This document shows positions 1-8,200 of a stretch of 64,000 nt of DNA, piece after piece. This DNA is from Peptoniphilus_A sp001811425. Its GTDB lineage: Bacteria > Bacillota > Clostridia > Tissierellales > Peptoniphilaceae. How positions within the stretch are numbered: the first letter of the stretch is position 1; each line of letters starts with the position of its first letter. Under the pieces are notes generated by a model, which did not search any database, had not been told where the DNA came from, and saw only the letters and a program-made list of their open reading frames with translations. The position numbers and the translations under genes are program-made. The DNA is taken from positions 72,107-136,106 of the forward strand of contig NZ_KV804709.1 in the NCBI RefSeq assembly GCF_001811425.1, read 5' to 3'.

Positions 1-2
1 AA

Positions 3-1190
3 ATTCTAACTCCCCAAAGGGTTATTGCAAACTTTGGCGAGAGAGACCACTACATGACAACTGACCTGGGAGAATATTGGAAGGAAACTGCAGAAGATAT
101 TTCTGAAAAACTCCAAAGGGCAACTTCTGAAAATTTAAAATTAATTGACACTGAAGAGTATTTAAATCTTCAAAAGGAAAAATCTCTGGTCTTTAAATTT
201 AATTCGCCCCTATCTGGCTCAGTTTTTGTAAATTTAATTGGCGACGACAGAAATTCCAACGACATAAACCTAAGCGTGAACTCCATTTATATATCTGACA
301 CTGGGGAAATTTACATCTCTGGCAGCAAGAGTCTTTACAAGCTTATGGACATCAAGGTGGACTTTCCCATTGAAGACATCTTAACTGAAGTAAAGGCCAA
401 GGGTCTTCGTGCCATAAACTTTTATGAAGCCTACGGGATTAAAAAGGACATCTACATTCCCGACGAGGACTACCTCTCTCTCCAAGAGGTTTCCTATGTG
501 TCTGGTCTCTATAATTTGGAAGAGGACAAGAAGTCAACTCTTGCCGAAAGATTTTTAGATGTGCCCATTGACTACATCAGAGAAATAACTGTAGACGGCA
601 AGAACACCTACATCTACGAAAATGAGTACCTCTCCTTATCCTCTGAAGGCATAATAGAATATTCTCTTGAATCACTTTTTGATGTGAAGTCAAGAGACCT
701 CAATAAGTGCCTAGATAGGGCTGTGGAATTTATTGCCCAAAAGACTGGCATAAGCTCTGGCATTTACCTTGAGAAGATTGAGCCCTGCGACTACAACGAA
801 AACCTTGGCTACAGATTTTTCTTTAACCTAAAGGACGGACAAATACCTCTAGTTCTCCCTTCAAAGGACCACAGCTTTATAGAAATTGATGTCTACTCTG
901 AATTTGTAAAAAATTATAGGGAGTACTACATCAGAAAGGACGACAACCCAATTTATAAGAGAGAAAAAATTTATCTGGAAGCCATTCACAGGATCATAAA
1001 TAAAAATAGTGACCTCTTTGATGACAAGAAGGCCATGGATGTCCTAGCTTCTGTTGATAATTTAAACCTTGTCTACCTAAGCTTTAGTAGCAAGGAGGCA
1101 GAGGCACCCATGCTTGTCTACGAAATGACTTATATGGGAAATATTTATTATTTTAACACTGAAAGTGGAAAGCTAATGATGGTAAGGTAG
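3..1190 (+). CDS. walH: WalH/YycH-family regulatory protein, 5' end outside window
   Basis: WalH (YycH) is a membrane-anchored extracytoplasmic protein that, with WalI, modulates the WalK sensor kinase controlling cell-wall metabolism. The first ATG is at 54, but the frame stays open to base 3 and the upstream residues (TPQRVIANFGERDHYM) read as continuous protein, so the gene starts before the window and the N-terminal membrane anchor is missing. The visible part is about 396 residues of mixed alpha/beta protein with no further membrane segment. The name rests mainly on context: walI follows after 4 bases and walJ after that, the order in Firmicutes wal operons. Sequence identity to YycH families is generally low, so the family is inferred from synteny plus size. 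Confidence 0.8.
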   Translation: MLTPQRVIANFGERDHYMTTDLGEYWKETAEDISEKLQRATSENLKLIDTEEYLNLQKEKSLVFKFNSPLSGSVFVNLIGDDRNSNDINLSVNSIYISDTGEIYISGSKSLYKLMDIKVDFPIEDILTEVKAKGLRAINFYEAYGIKKDIYIPDEDYLSLQEVSYVSGLYNLEEDKKSTLAERFLDVPIDYIREITVDGKNTYIYENEYLSLSSEGIIEYSLESLFDVKSRDLNKCLDRAVEFIAQKTGISSGIYLEKIEPCDYNENLGYRFFFNLKDGQIPLVLPSKDHSFIEIDVYSEFVKNYREYYIRKDDNPIYKREKIYLEAIHRIINKNSDLFDDKKAMDVLASVDNLNLVYLSFSSKEAEAPMLVYEMTYMGNIYYFNTESGKLMMVR

Positions 1191-1194
1191 TATT

Positions 1195-2043
1195 ATGGAT
1201 TGGAAAAAAATTAAAAAAATTTTAATAATAGCTCTCTTAGTTGCCAATGCAATTTTATTTTGCTACTCAAATTACAATAATTTTAGGCTGAGAAACGAAT
1301 CCACTAGAATAGATTTTGTAAGGGAAGTTAGTGACCTCTTGGCAGAAAAAAATATAAGCCTTGATACAAAAATTCCAAGGCGAAGTAAAAAACTCCCTTC
1401 AGTCCTAGTTTCCTTTGAAACATCATCAGAAGAAGACATCAATGACAGATACTTTAAGGGCAAGGGTAAGGTGGCAAGACCAAGTACAGACCTTGCGGAG
1501 ATTTCTCTTGGCGACGAATATGTTAACCTCTTAAATGGCAGGAGGGTTTTCTATGAAAATAGGAACAAGGAAGATAAATATAAGCTAGATAGCCTTGAAG
1601 AGGCGCAAAATATTGCCCAAAAATTTTTATTGGACAAAAAATATGACACTAGAGACATTTATCTCTCCTACTACCAAGTAGATGGCGACAAATATATTTT
1701 AAATTACACAAAAATTTTCGACTCCCTGCCTGTTGAGTCTTCCTACACAAATTTTGTCATTGACGCGAGAGGTGTCATGTCCATGGATAGACTTTGGCTT
1801 GATGTATTAAATAAGTCTGAACAAAAAATACATCTGGCGCCAGCAGGTCGCGCCCTACTATCTCTTTTAAATAAGACAGAATATTACAACAAGACCATAG
1901 AAAAAATTTCCCCTTGCTTTTACTTTAACCCCGAAGACCAGGGCTATATAGAAGACATAACACGAGCAGTAAATGGTCGTGCCATACCTGCCTGGAAGGT
2001 GAAATTTACAGACGGAGAATACACTGTCCTCTCCAATTACTAA
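1195..2043 (+). CDS. walI: WalI/YycI-family regulator of the WalRK two-component system
   Basis: 282 residues. The N-terminus MDWKKIKKILIIALLVANAIL is the typical YycI start: a short cytoplasmic basic segment, then one membrane helix (about residues 8-24), with the rest predicted outside the membrane. In Firmicutes, WalI pairs with WalH through this helix and tunes WalK. The gene starts 4 bases after walH stops, so the two are translationally close. Residues about 140-282 contain the hydrophobic-strand pattern of the extracytoplasmic YycH/YycI fold (for example KYILNYTKIF, TNFVIDARG). No truncation or frameshift is seen. Confidence 0.85.
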   Translation: MDWKKIKKILIIALLVANAILFCYSNYNNFRLRNESTRIDFVREVSDLLAEKNISLDTKIPRRSKKLPSVLVSFETSSEEDINDRYFKGKGKVARPSTDLAEISLGDEYVNLLNGRRVFYENRNKEDKYKLDSLEEAQNIAQKFLLDKKYDTRDIYLSYYQVDGDKYILNYTKIFDSLPVESSYTNFVIDARGVMSMDRLWLDVLNKSEQKIHLAPAGRALLSLLNKTEYYNKTIEKISPCFYFNPEDQGYIEDITRAVNGRAIPAWKVKFTDGEYTVLSNY

Positions 2044-2091
2044 GCTTAACAAATCACTGAGCCTGTGATAAAATAGGCTTTGGAGGTTTTT

Positions 2092-2877
2092 ATGAAATTT
2101 TGCTCTTTGGCAAGTGGCTCATCAGGCAACTGCCAATATATTGAATATAAAAATACAAAAATAATAATAGATGCTGGACTTTCTGGCAAAAAAATCGAAG
2201 AAAACTTGGAAGAAATTGGGGTAAAGGCAAGTGAACTTGACGCAATCTTTGTCACTCATGAACACATTGACCACATAAAATCTGTGGGCGTCTTGTCAAG
2301 AAGACACAAGCTAAAAGTTTTCTCCAACATGATGACATTAGATGCCATGCTGCCAACAGTGAAAAAGCTTGACCCAAAGAAGACCTTTATCTTTGAAAAT
2401 GGCAAGAGCTTTACCTTTAAAGACTTGGAGATCATGCCAATATCCACCTTCCACGACTGTGCAAGTGGCTGTGGCTTTGTCATAAGTGGCGACAAAAAAA
2501 TTTCCCTTTTGACAGACACAGGCTGGGTCAACGCCGATGCCATGGAAAAAATGGATGGGTCAGAACTTTTTTATCTTGAATCCAACCACGATGTAGACAT
2601 GCTAATGCAGGGGACCTACCCCTACCAAACAAAGCAAAGAATTTTATCAACTAAGGGCCACCTTTCCAACGAAAACGCAGGAGAAGTCCTATCAATGATC
2701 TTAAAAAAGAAAAAAGAAAAAATTCTCTTGGGACACCTTTCAGCTGACAACAATTTGCCAGACCTTGCCCTAAAGACCATAAATGACCTGCTCTTGCAAG
2801 ACCACAAGGAAGAAAGCGTGGACTACACCATAGATGTTGCACCAAGATTTTCGCCATCGGAAGTCTTTGAACTTTAA
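2092..2877 (+). CDS. walJ: WalJ/YycJ-type metallo-beta-lactamase-fold hydrolase
   Basis: 261 residues. The HxHxDH metal motif is visible as THEHIDH after the first third, with later metal-ligand candidates in TDTG and GHLS. This places it in the YycJ/WalJ metallo-beta-lactamase-fold group, thought to be a 5'-exonuclease-like enzyme linked to replication or cell-wall coordination. The frame can be opened at a TTG (2080), but that codon overlaps the ribosome site GGAGG (2083-2087). ATG 2092 is the correctly spaced start and gives MKFCSLASGSSGN, the usual family N-terminus. It follows walI by 48 bases in the same direction. Confidence 0.88.
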   Translation: MKFCSLASGSSGNCQYIEYKNTKIIIDAGLSGKKIEENLEEIGVKASELDAIFVTHEHIDHIKSVGVLSRRHKLKVFSNMMTLDAMLPTVKKLDPKKTFIFENGKSFTFKDLEIMPISTFHDCASGCGFVISGDKKISLLTDTGWVNADAMEKMDGSELFYLESNHDVDMLMQGTYPYQTKQRILSTKGHLSNENAGEVLSMILKKKKEKILLGHLSADNNLPDLALKTINDLLLQDHKEESVDYTIDVAPRFSPSEVFEL

Positions 2878-2900
2878 AATTTTTTTAAGGGAGGAAAAAT

Positions 2901-3647
2901 TTGAACATATTAGTTACTAATGACGACGGAATTAACGCCGAAGGCATAGAAGTCCTTGCAAAGGCACTGATAAAAGAAGGCCACAAAGTTACAATTGCGG
3001 CGCCAAATGTAGAAAACTCTGGCAAGTCTCATGCCATAACTTTTAAGAGCCCCCTAATGGTCCAAGACGCCAAGCTTGAAGGTCTTGAGGGCGTAAGAAG
3101 CCTATGCGTCTATGGAACGCCAGCTGACTGCGTAAGAGCAGCTGTGCATTTACTTGACGAAAAATTCGATTACTGCTTCTCTGGAATAAACTCTGGCTAC
3201 AACACTGCCACAAATGTATTATATTCAGGCACAGTTTCAGCTGCCATCGAAGCAAATTTATTTAACATACCAGCAATTGCAGTGTCAGCTCAATGGGTGA
3301 AGGGGCACTCCAAGTTTGACTCAGCGGCAAAAGTTGCCATGGATATCTTTAATAAACTTGAGGACTTTAAAAAGCTTCAGGTCCTAAATATAAATGTGCC
3401 CTACCTTGACTACCAAGACTTAAAGGGCATAGAAGTCTGCAAGGTTGGCGCCGATGTCATGTCCATCTACGACATATCAGAAGACGGTCAAGGCTACAAC
3501 ATGAAGCTAAAGGGCTTCCCCAAGGAGAACAACGGCAAGGACTCAGACATCTATTATCTGGGACAAGATTATGCAACAGTTAGCCCCCTTCTTTACGATG
3601 TGACAAACCTAACTCTAATCAATGAGTTAAAGGAAATTTTAAAATAA
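2901..3647 (+). CDS. surE: 5'/3'-nucleotidase SurE
   Basis: 248 residues, normal length for SurE, a metal-dependent 5'-nucleotidase/phosphatase of the cytoplasm. The family signature is intact: NDDG at residues 7-10 (metal-binding Asp pair), SGKSHAIT, GTPADC, and SGINSGYN with the metal-binding Asn. It starts with TTG at 2901 behind AAGGGAGG (2887-2894); no ATG alternative fits the family N-terminus MNILVTNDDG. It lies 23 bases after walJ and is probably co-transcribed with it. Confidence 0.95.
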   Translation: MNILVTNDDGINAEGIEVLAKALIKEGHKVTIAAPNVENSGKSHAITFKSPLMVQDAKLEGLEGVRSLCVYGTPADCVRAAVHLLDEKFDYCFSGINSGYNTATNVLYSGTVSAAIEANLFNIPAIAVSAQWVKGHSKFDSAAKVAMDIFNKLEDFKKLQVLNINVPYLDYQDLKGIEVCKVGADVMSIYDISEDGQGYNMKLKGFPKENNGKDSDIYYLGQDYATVSPLLYDVTNLTLINELKEILK

Positions 3648-3663
3648 GTTTGGAGAGAAAATC

Positions 3664-3735
3664 GTGAACTACAAATTTACTTTGATCTTTTTAATAATTT
3701 TAATTTTTGGAATATTTTTTAGAACTATTATGTAA
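3664..3735 (+). CDS. possible 23-residue single-pass membrane peptide
   Basis: A GTG codon 7 bases after GGAGAG opens a 23-codon frame, NYKFTLIFLIILIFGIFFRTIM, which is almost entirely one hydrophobic helix with a short polar N-terminus. It follows surE by 16 bases and precedes a terminator at 3795. Function is unknown. The short length and A/T-rich composition mean a chance frame is quite possible; the ribosome site and clean membrane-helix pattern are the only support. Confidence 0.35.
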   Translation: MNYKFTLIFLIILIFGIFFRTIM

Positions 3736-3794
3736 TGCGAAAAAATTGTAAGCTGCGAAGAATAATAGGTGAAGACTAATATAAGATGAGATTT

Positions 3795-3823
3795 AAAAAG
3801 TCTTGGCGACTTTTTATTTTTTT
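3795..3823 (+). terminator. intrinsic terminator of the wal-surE operon
   Basis: AAAAAGTC (3795-3802) pairs with GACTTTTT (3808-3815) around a five-base loop TTGGC and runs into a T-rich tract to 3823. Confidence 0.75.
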
Positions 3824-3831
3824 GCTATAAT
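3803..3831 (+). promoter_or_regulatory. promoter of the small lipoprotein gene, overlapping the terminator
   Basis: A perfect -10 hexamer TATAAT (3826-3831) lies 17 bases after TTGGCG (3803-3808), a moderate -35 match located in the loop of the preceding terminator. GAGGTGA and the GTG start at 3851 follow. Confidence 0.6.
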
Positions 3832-3850
3832 TTAGTAAAGAGGTGATAGT

Positions 3851-4288
3851 GTGAAAAAATTTATACCTATAATCTTTGCCCTGGTCTTAATATTTTCTTC
3901 TTGCAAGAAAAAAGAAGAGAGCCTATATGACTTTAAGACAGATTTTGTGGGTGACAACACAAGGGTCTCACAAATAGTTTCTAAAGAGGCCTATCCTAAA
4001 AATTTTGAGACAGGAGAGATAAAGATCCTATCAGAAAAAGAGCCCTATGGCTTAAAGATCTTCTGCAAAAATTTTGAAGACACAGAAAAAGAAGACTTAT
4101 TTAAAAACGCAGCCACAACTTTTGCCCTAATAAAAAATTTGGACAATTTATCTTATGTAGATGCTGACGAAAAAGAAATCTTTAGCTTTAGTCGTGCTGA
4201 AGTGGAAGAAGGGCTTCAAAAAGAAGAGACAAGTCTTGACAAAATATCAGAAAGCCAAGAAAGCCTAGAAAATTTTATAAATAAATAA
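3851..4288 (+). CDS. small lipoprotein of unknown function
   Basis: 145 residues starting with GTG behind GAGGTGA. Residues 1-18 form a lipoprotein signal peptide (MKKFIPIIFALVLIFSSC) with the lipobox cysteine at residue 18, followed by KKKEE, so the mature protein should be lipid-anchored outside the cell membrane. The rest is charged and soluble, with a C-terminal Glu/Ser-rich segment of probable coiled coil. No recognised domain. It has its own promoter (3803-3831) and terminator (4293-4322), so it is likely monocistronic. Confidence 0.7.
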   Translation: MKKFIPIIFALVLIFSSCKKKEESLYDFKTDFVGDNTRVSQIVSKEAYPKNFETGEIKILSEKEPYGLKIFCKNFEDTEKEDLFKNAATTFALIKNLDNLSYVDADEKEIFSFSRAEVEEGLQKEETSLDKISESQESLENFINK

Positions 4289-4292
4289 AGAG

Positions 4293-4322
4293 CTCTCTCA
4301 GAAAACTGGGAGAGTTTAATTT
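4293..4322 (+). terminator. intrinsic terminator after the small lipoprotein gene
   Basis: CTCTCTCAG (4293-4301), loop AAAA, CTGGGAGAG (4306-4314) with one wobble pair, then TTTAATTTT. The remaining gap up to 4541 is A/T-rich. It holds only an imperfect hairpin (ATCTGTT 4501-4507 with AACAGAT 4523-4529), which could be a second terminator for the minus-strand gene. Confidence 0.75.
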
Positions 4323-4540
4323 TGCAAATCTTTAGAAAATTATATAAAAAAATGGGTGAGACCTTATAATAATTTCTCCTGCCAAAAATTTCCAATTAAG
4401 AAAAAATTCACAGAGGCAAAATTTTGCCAGCAAAAAATTTTTGAAGAAAATTTAAAAAGTGCAAAAATTTTCAGACTTTAAAAATTTTTTAAATAAAATT
4501 ATCTGTTAGAGATTTACTCTCCAACAGATATTATAAAGCC

Positions 4541-4575
4541 AAAAAAAGAGAAGGATCACTCCTTCTCTAATTTTT
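4541..4575 (-). terminator. terminator of the giant SLH protein gene
   Basis: AGAGAAGGA (4547-4555) and TCCTTCTCT (4560-4568) form a perfect 9-bp stem with a four-base loop. On the minus strand it is followed by a run of seven T; a T-run also exists on the plus side, so it may act in both directions. Confidence 0.85.
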
Positions 4576-4577
4576 TT

Positions 4578-5204
4578 CTATCTAGGATTTCTTTGAAACT
4601 TAGCTTTTACAATTTCAAATCCATCTGTGTTGATGTTAAATTGATTGTTGTCTTCCTTAATCCAGTGTGCCCTATAAAGGTCCTTCTTGTATAAGAAAGT
4701 GTTGCTTGCACAAAGAATATCTTCGTAAGACCACATATCCTTCTTAACATCTTTGTAAGTTATTAAACTCTTGTCATTGTTTATAATATAAGTCTTGTCA
4801 AGAACCCTATTGAAAGCCTTGTTAGAAACTGCAGCAACTTCTTCTCTTGGGATGAACTTGTCGCCTTCATAAGTTGCAAGTCCGTCAGAGTAAATCTTTA
4901 ACCAGCCTTCCTTGTAAGCTGCTTCGATTTCAGCCATTGCCCAGTGTCCATCTTTAAGCTTCATGTGGTTGCCACTAACATCTCCAAGTTCTTGGAATCT
5001 CTTAAGAGTAGCAATCCATTCATTTCTTGTAATCTTATCTTGTGGCTTGAAGTTGCCATCGTCATAACCTTCAAATACATTAGCTTCAGTTACAATCTTG
5101 ACAGCTCTAGTGTACCAAGCTTCTCCAATGTCCTTGTAAGGAAGTTTGAAGTTTGCATTGTACTTGTAGCCGTCTTCAACAAGAGCGTTGGCAAGAATTT
5201 GCGC
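4578..5204 (-). pseudogene. C-terminal SLH domains of the giant surface protein, out of frame after a one-base loss
   Basis: From 5204 down to 4578 the minus strand encodes 208 residues that continue the SLH anchor of the gene to the right, but in another frame. Reading across the junction, the main frame gives TRAEV and this frame continues AQILANALVEDG, exactly the SLH motif TRAEVAQ, if one T is added to GAAGT/GCGCAA (plus-strand bases 5204-5206). The segment holds the end of SLH repeat 1, SLH 2 (LPYKDIGEAWYTRAV ... DDGNFKPQDKITRNE) and SLH 3 (HWAMAEIEAAYKEGWL ... IPREEVA), then a tail ending FQRNPR. The ATG at 4964 could in principle start a 128-residue remnant, but no ribosome site or signal peptide supports that. 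Either a genuine disrupting mutation or a sequencing error. Confidence 0.85.
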
Positions 5205-8200
5205 ACTTCAGCACGAGTTAAACCATCCTTAGGTCTAAAGTCTCCCATAAAACCTTGCATATACCTTACTTCTTTGAAATAAGCATTGTCAATTATTGGC
5301 ACTTTGACAACTTTTTCTTGGATTATTGTTTCATATCTAACTTCTGGACGAAGTGGATAGTATGGTCTTTCTGGATAATAAGGATAGTCTGGCCTTTCTG
5401 GATAATAAGGATCATCTGGCTTATCCGGTGTTGGTGGTGGACAAGGTTCTTCAAGTTTTCTGTATTGTGCAGTTATTACTGTATCTTCAGTAAACATATC
5501 TCTTAGATATTTATCCCATGCACCTAAGCCTTTCTCTTGTTCATATCCAGCATATGGTGTTACTGTTGGAGGTGTTAAAGTAACAAGTTTTGTAGGATTT
5601 ACCCAATATTTAACCGTTTCTGTAGAAGCAATACTTCCGTGGTCCCCTGGCTTAAATTCTACTAGGACAAAATTATCTGGCACATTGTCTGGTTTTTCAG
5701 ATCCTGGTTGAGGAATTACATCTTTTCCATTGTAATCATATTGTGCAACATGTTCAGTGTCTGTGCTATACGATGTTTTAAGCCTTGGTGACCAAGCTTC
5801 ATCGCCAGTCTTTTGTGCATAGCCTGTATTTGGATTTACTATTGGTGGTGTAAGTGTTACTGCTTCATCCTTTAATACCCAGTAAGCGCTTGTTTCGGCA
5901 TCAGCTATTGTACCATGTTCACCTTGCTTAAATTCTACCTTTACATACTTTTCTACATTTTCTGTCGGTTGTTCTGTCAATACCTTCTTTAGATATTTAG
6001 CTGTAACTTCCAACGCATTATTAATTTCTGTATCTTCAGTCTTATCCCAGCCTGTATGCTTCCATCCTTCATTTGCCGTTACACTTGGATGAACTATATC
6101 AGAAAGTTTCTTTCCAGCTGTAGGATTAACCCAGTATTTTGTAGTTCCTGTAAGTGTACCATTAGTTCCTTCTTTAAATTCTACTAATACAAAACTATCA
6201 GGTACTCCTTCAGGCTTATTATCTCCCGTTTGAGGAATAATATCTTTTGAATATTGAGCTACAAGAGTAATGTCTTCTGTAACTTTGTCCTTAGTTGGGT
6301 CAAAAACTTTATCTGTACCTTTGATTTTCCATCCTACAAAGAAATATCCATCTTTTTCAGGATTTCCAACTGGTGTTATTAATTCTTCATGCTTTACTTG
6401 TTGTGAATCGATATGAGTTCCACCAACGGTATCAAAGTTTACAGTGTGTAGACCAGCTTCCCATATAGCTGTTGCAGTTGTATCTGCATTAATTGTAAAT
6501 TTTTCTCCTGGCTTATAAGTTTTTTCGCCTATCTTCCAACCTGTTAATACAGCATTATCTTTCTTTAGGTCGTTTCCACCAGCAATAGTAATTTCTGTTC
6601 CAATTTCATAGGATAATGCTGCTGGAACTGTTCCAGAAGTTTTATCATCAGCCTTGTAAGTCATAGTAACTTTATTAATCTTGAAAGTCGCTACATATTT
6701 CTTGTCAGTGGTAATTACTTCATTTTGGTCAATATTTTCTAACCATTTATCAAATTTGTAGTTGTCATTTGGTGTTGTTGTAGGAATTGGAAGTTCTGTT
6801 GAACCAACCTTAATGCCTTTAGTTGGGTTTACATAGTAAGTCTTATTTCCACCTACAATACTTCCATTTGCATCTGCTATAAACTCAACAATTACATATC
6901 CATCTGGTTTTATATTTTCTCCGCCTTGTGGATTATCTTTAGGAATTACATCATCAAGTTTTACAAAATTAAATGTGTAAGTTTCATTTGCTGTATATTG
7001 TTGCTTAGTAATTGCAGGACTCCAAGTGCCACCTTCTGCAGTATAACCTACTTTTGGATTTTTAGTAATTCCATCTGCTGTGTTTGTTAAATCAACTTCA
7101 ACATTAGGCTTTACATAGTAAACTGTAGTGCCTGTTAGTGAACCATTTTCAGCCTTAAATGTTACTGTGAAATATCCATCAGGTTTTGTTTGGTCTCCTG
7201 GGATTACATTTTCTAGTGGATCATACTGGGCTGTGATAGTTGTATTTTCATCTGTAAATGTTCTAGTTAATTTACTGTCCCAAGCTTGTTCTCCGTCTTT
7301 TTGTTTCCAACCAACATTTGGAGTGACTGTTGGTGCAGGTACTGTTACTTCTTTATCAGGTTTTACATAGTAAACAGTTTTTCCTGTCAATGTTCCATGA
7401 CCGCCATCAAGGAAGGTTACTGTTAAATATCCTGCTGGCTTATCTGAGCCGTCAGTTTTTTCTTGTGGAATTACATCGCCAAGTTCGTTATAAAGAGCAG
7501 TAATTTTATCGCCGTCTTTATATTGAATAGCTTTGTTAATGCTTGTGTCCCAACCAGCTGAAGTGTATCCAGTATTAGGTTTTATTGTAGGAGCTTTGCC
7601 TTCAAGTACAACTGCTTTATTTGGATTGATATAGAAAACAGTATTTCCTTCTAATTCTCCATTAGCACCCTTGTCGAATGTTACTGTGATATATCCCTCT
7701 GGTTTTTCGTTTTCTCCACCTTGTGGATTCTCCTTAGGAATTACATCGTCAATTATTTCATATTGCGCAATAACTGTTTTGTTATCTTTTATTTCAAACT
7801 CATCTTTAGTGTCCCAGCCAGTAAACTTATAGCCAACTTCTGCTTTTACTTCTGGTTTAACTATTAATGTGTCGCCTAAAGTTTTTGCTGGGTCTGCTTT
7901 TGGATTTACATAGTAAACTGTTTGTCCTGTTATTTCTTTTCCGTGGTCACCCTTGTCAAAAGTAACTGTTACATAACCTTCGGGTTTGGTATTTGGCTTT
8001 CCATTTTCATCAGTTGACGGGATAATGTCATCAAGCTTTTCGTATTTTGCTGTGATTTTAATTTCTGTATCTGTCGTTTTAGCAGTTAATGTTGTTTCTT
8101 TATCCCAATTTGTAAACTTATAACCAATATTAGCTTTTACACTTGGAGCTTCAACAGTTACTTCGACTTCTGGTTTTACCCAATAACTTGTTGTGCCTGA

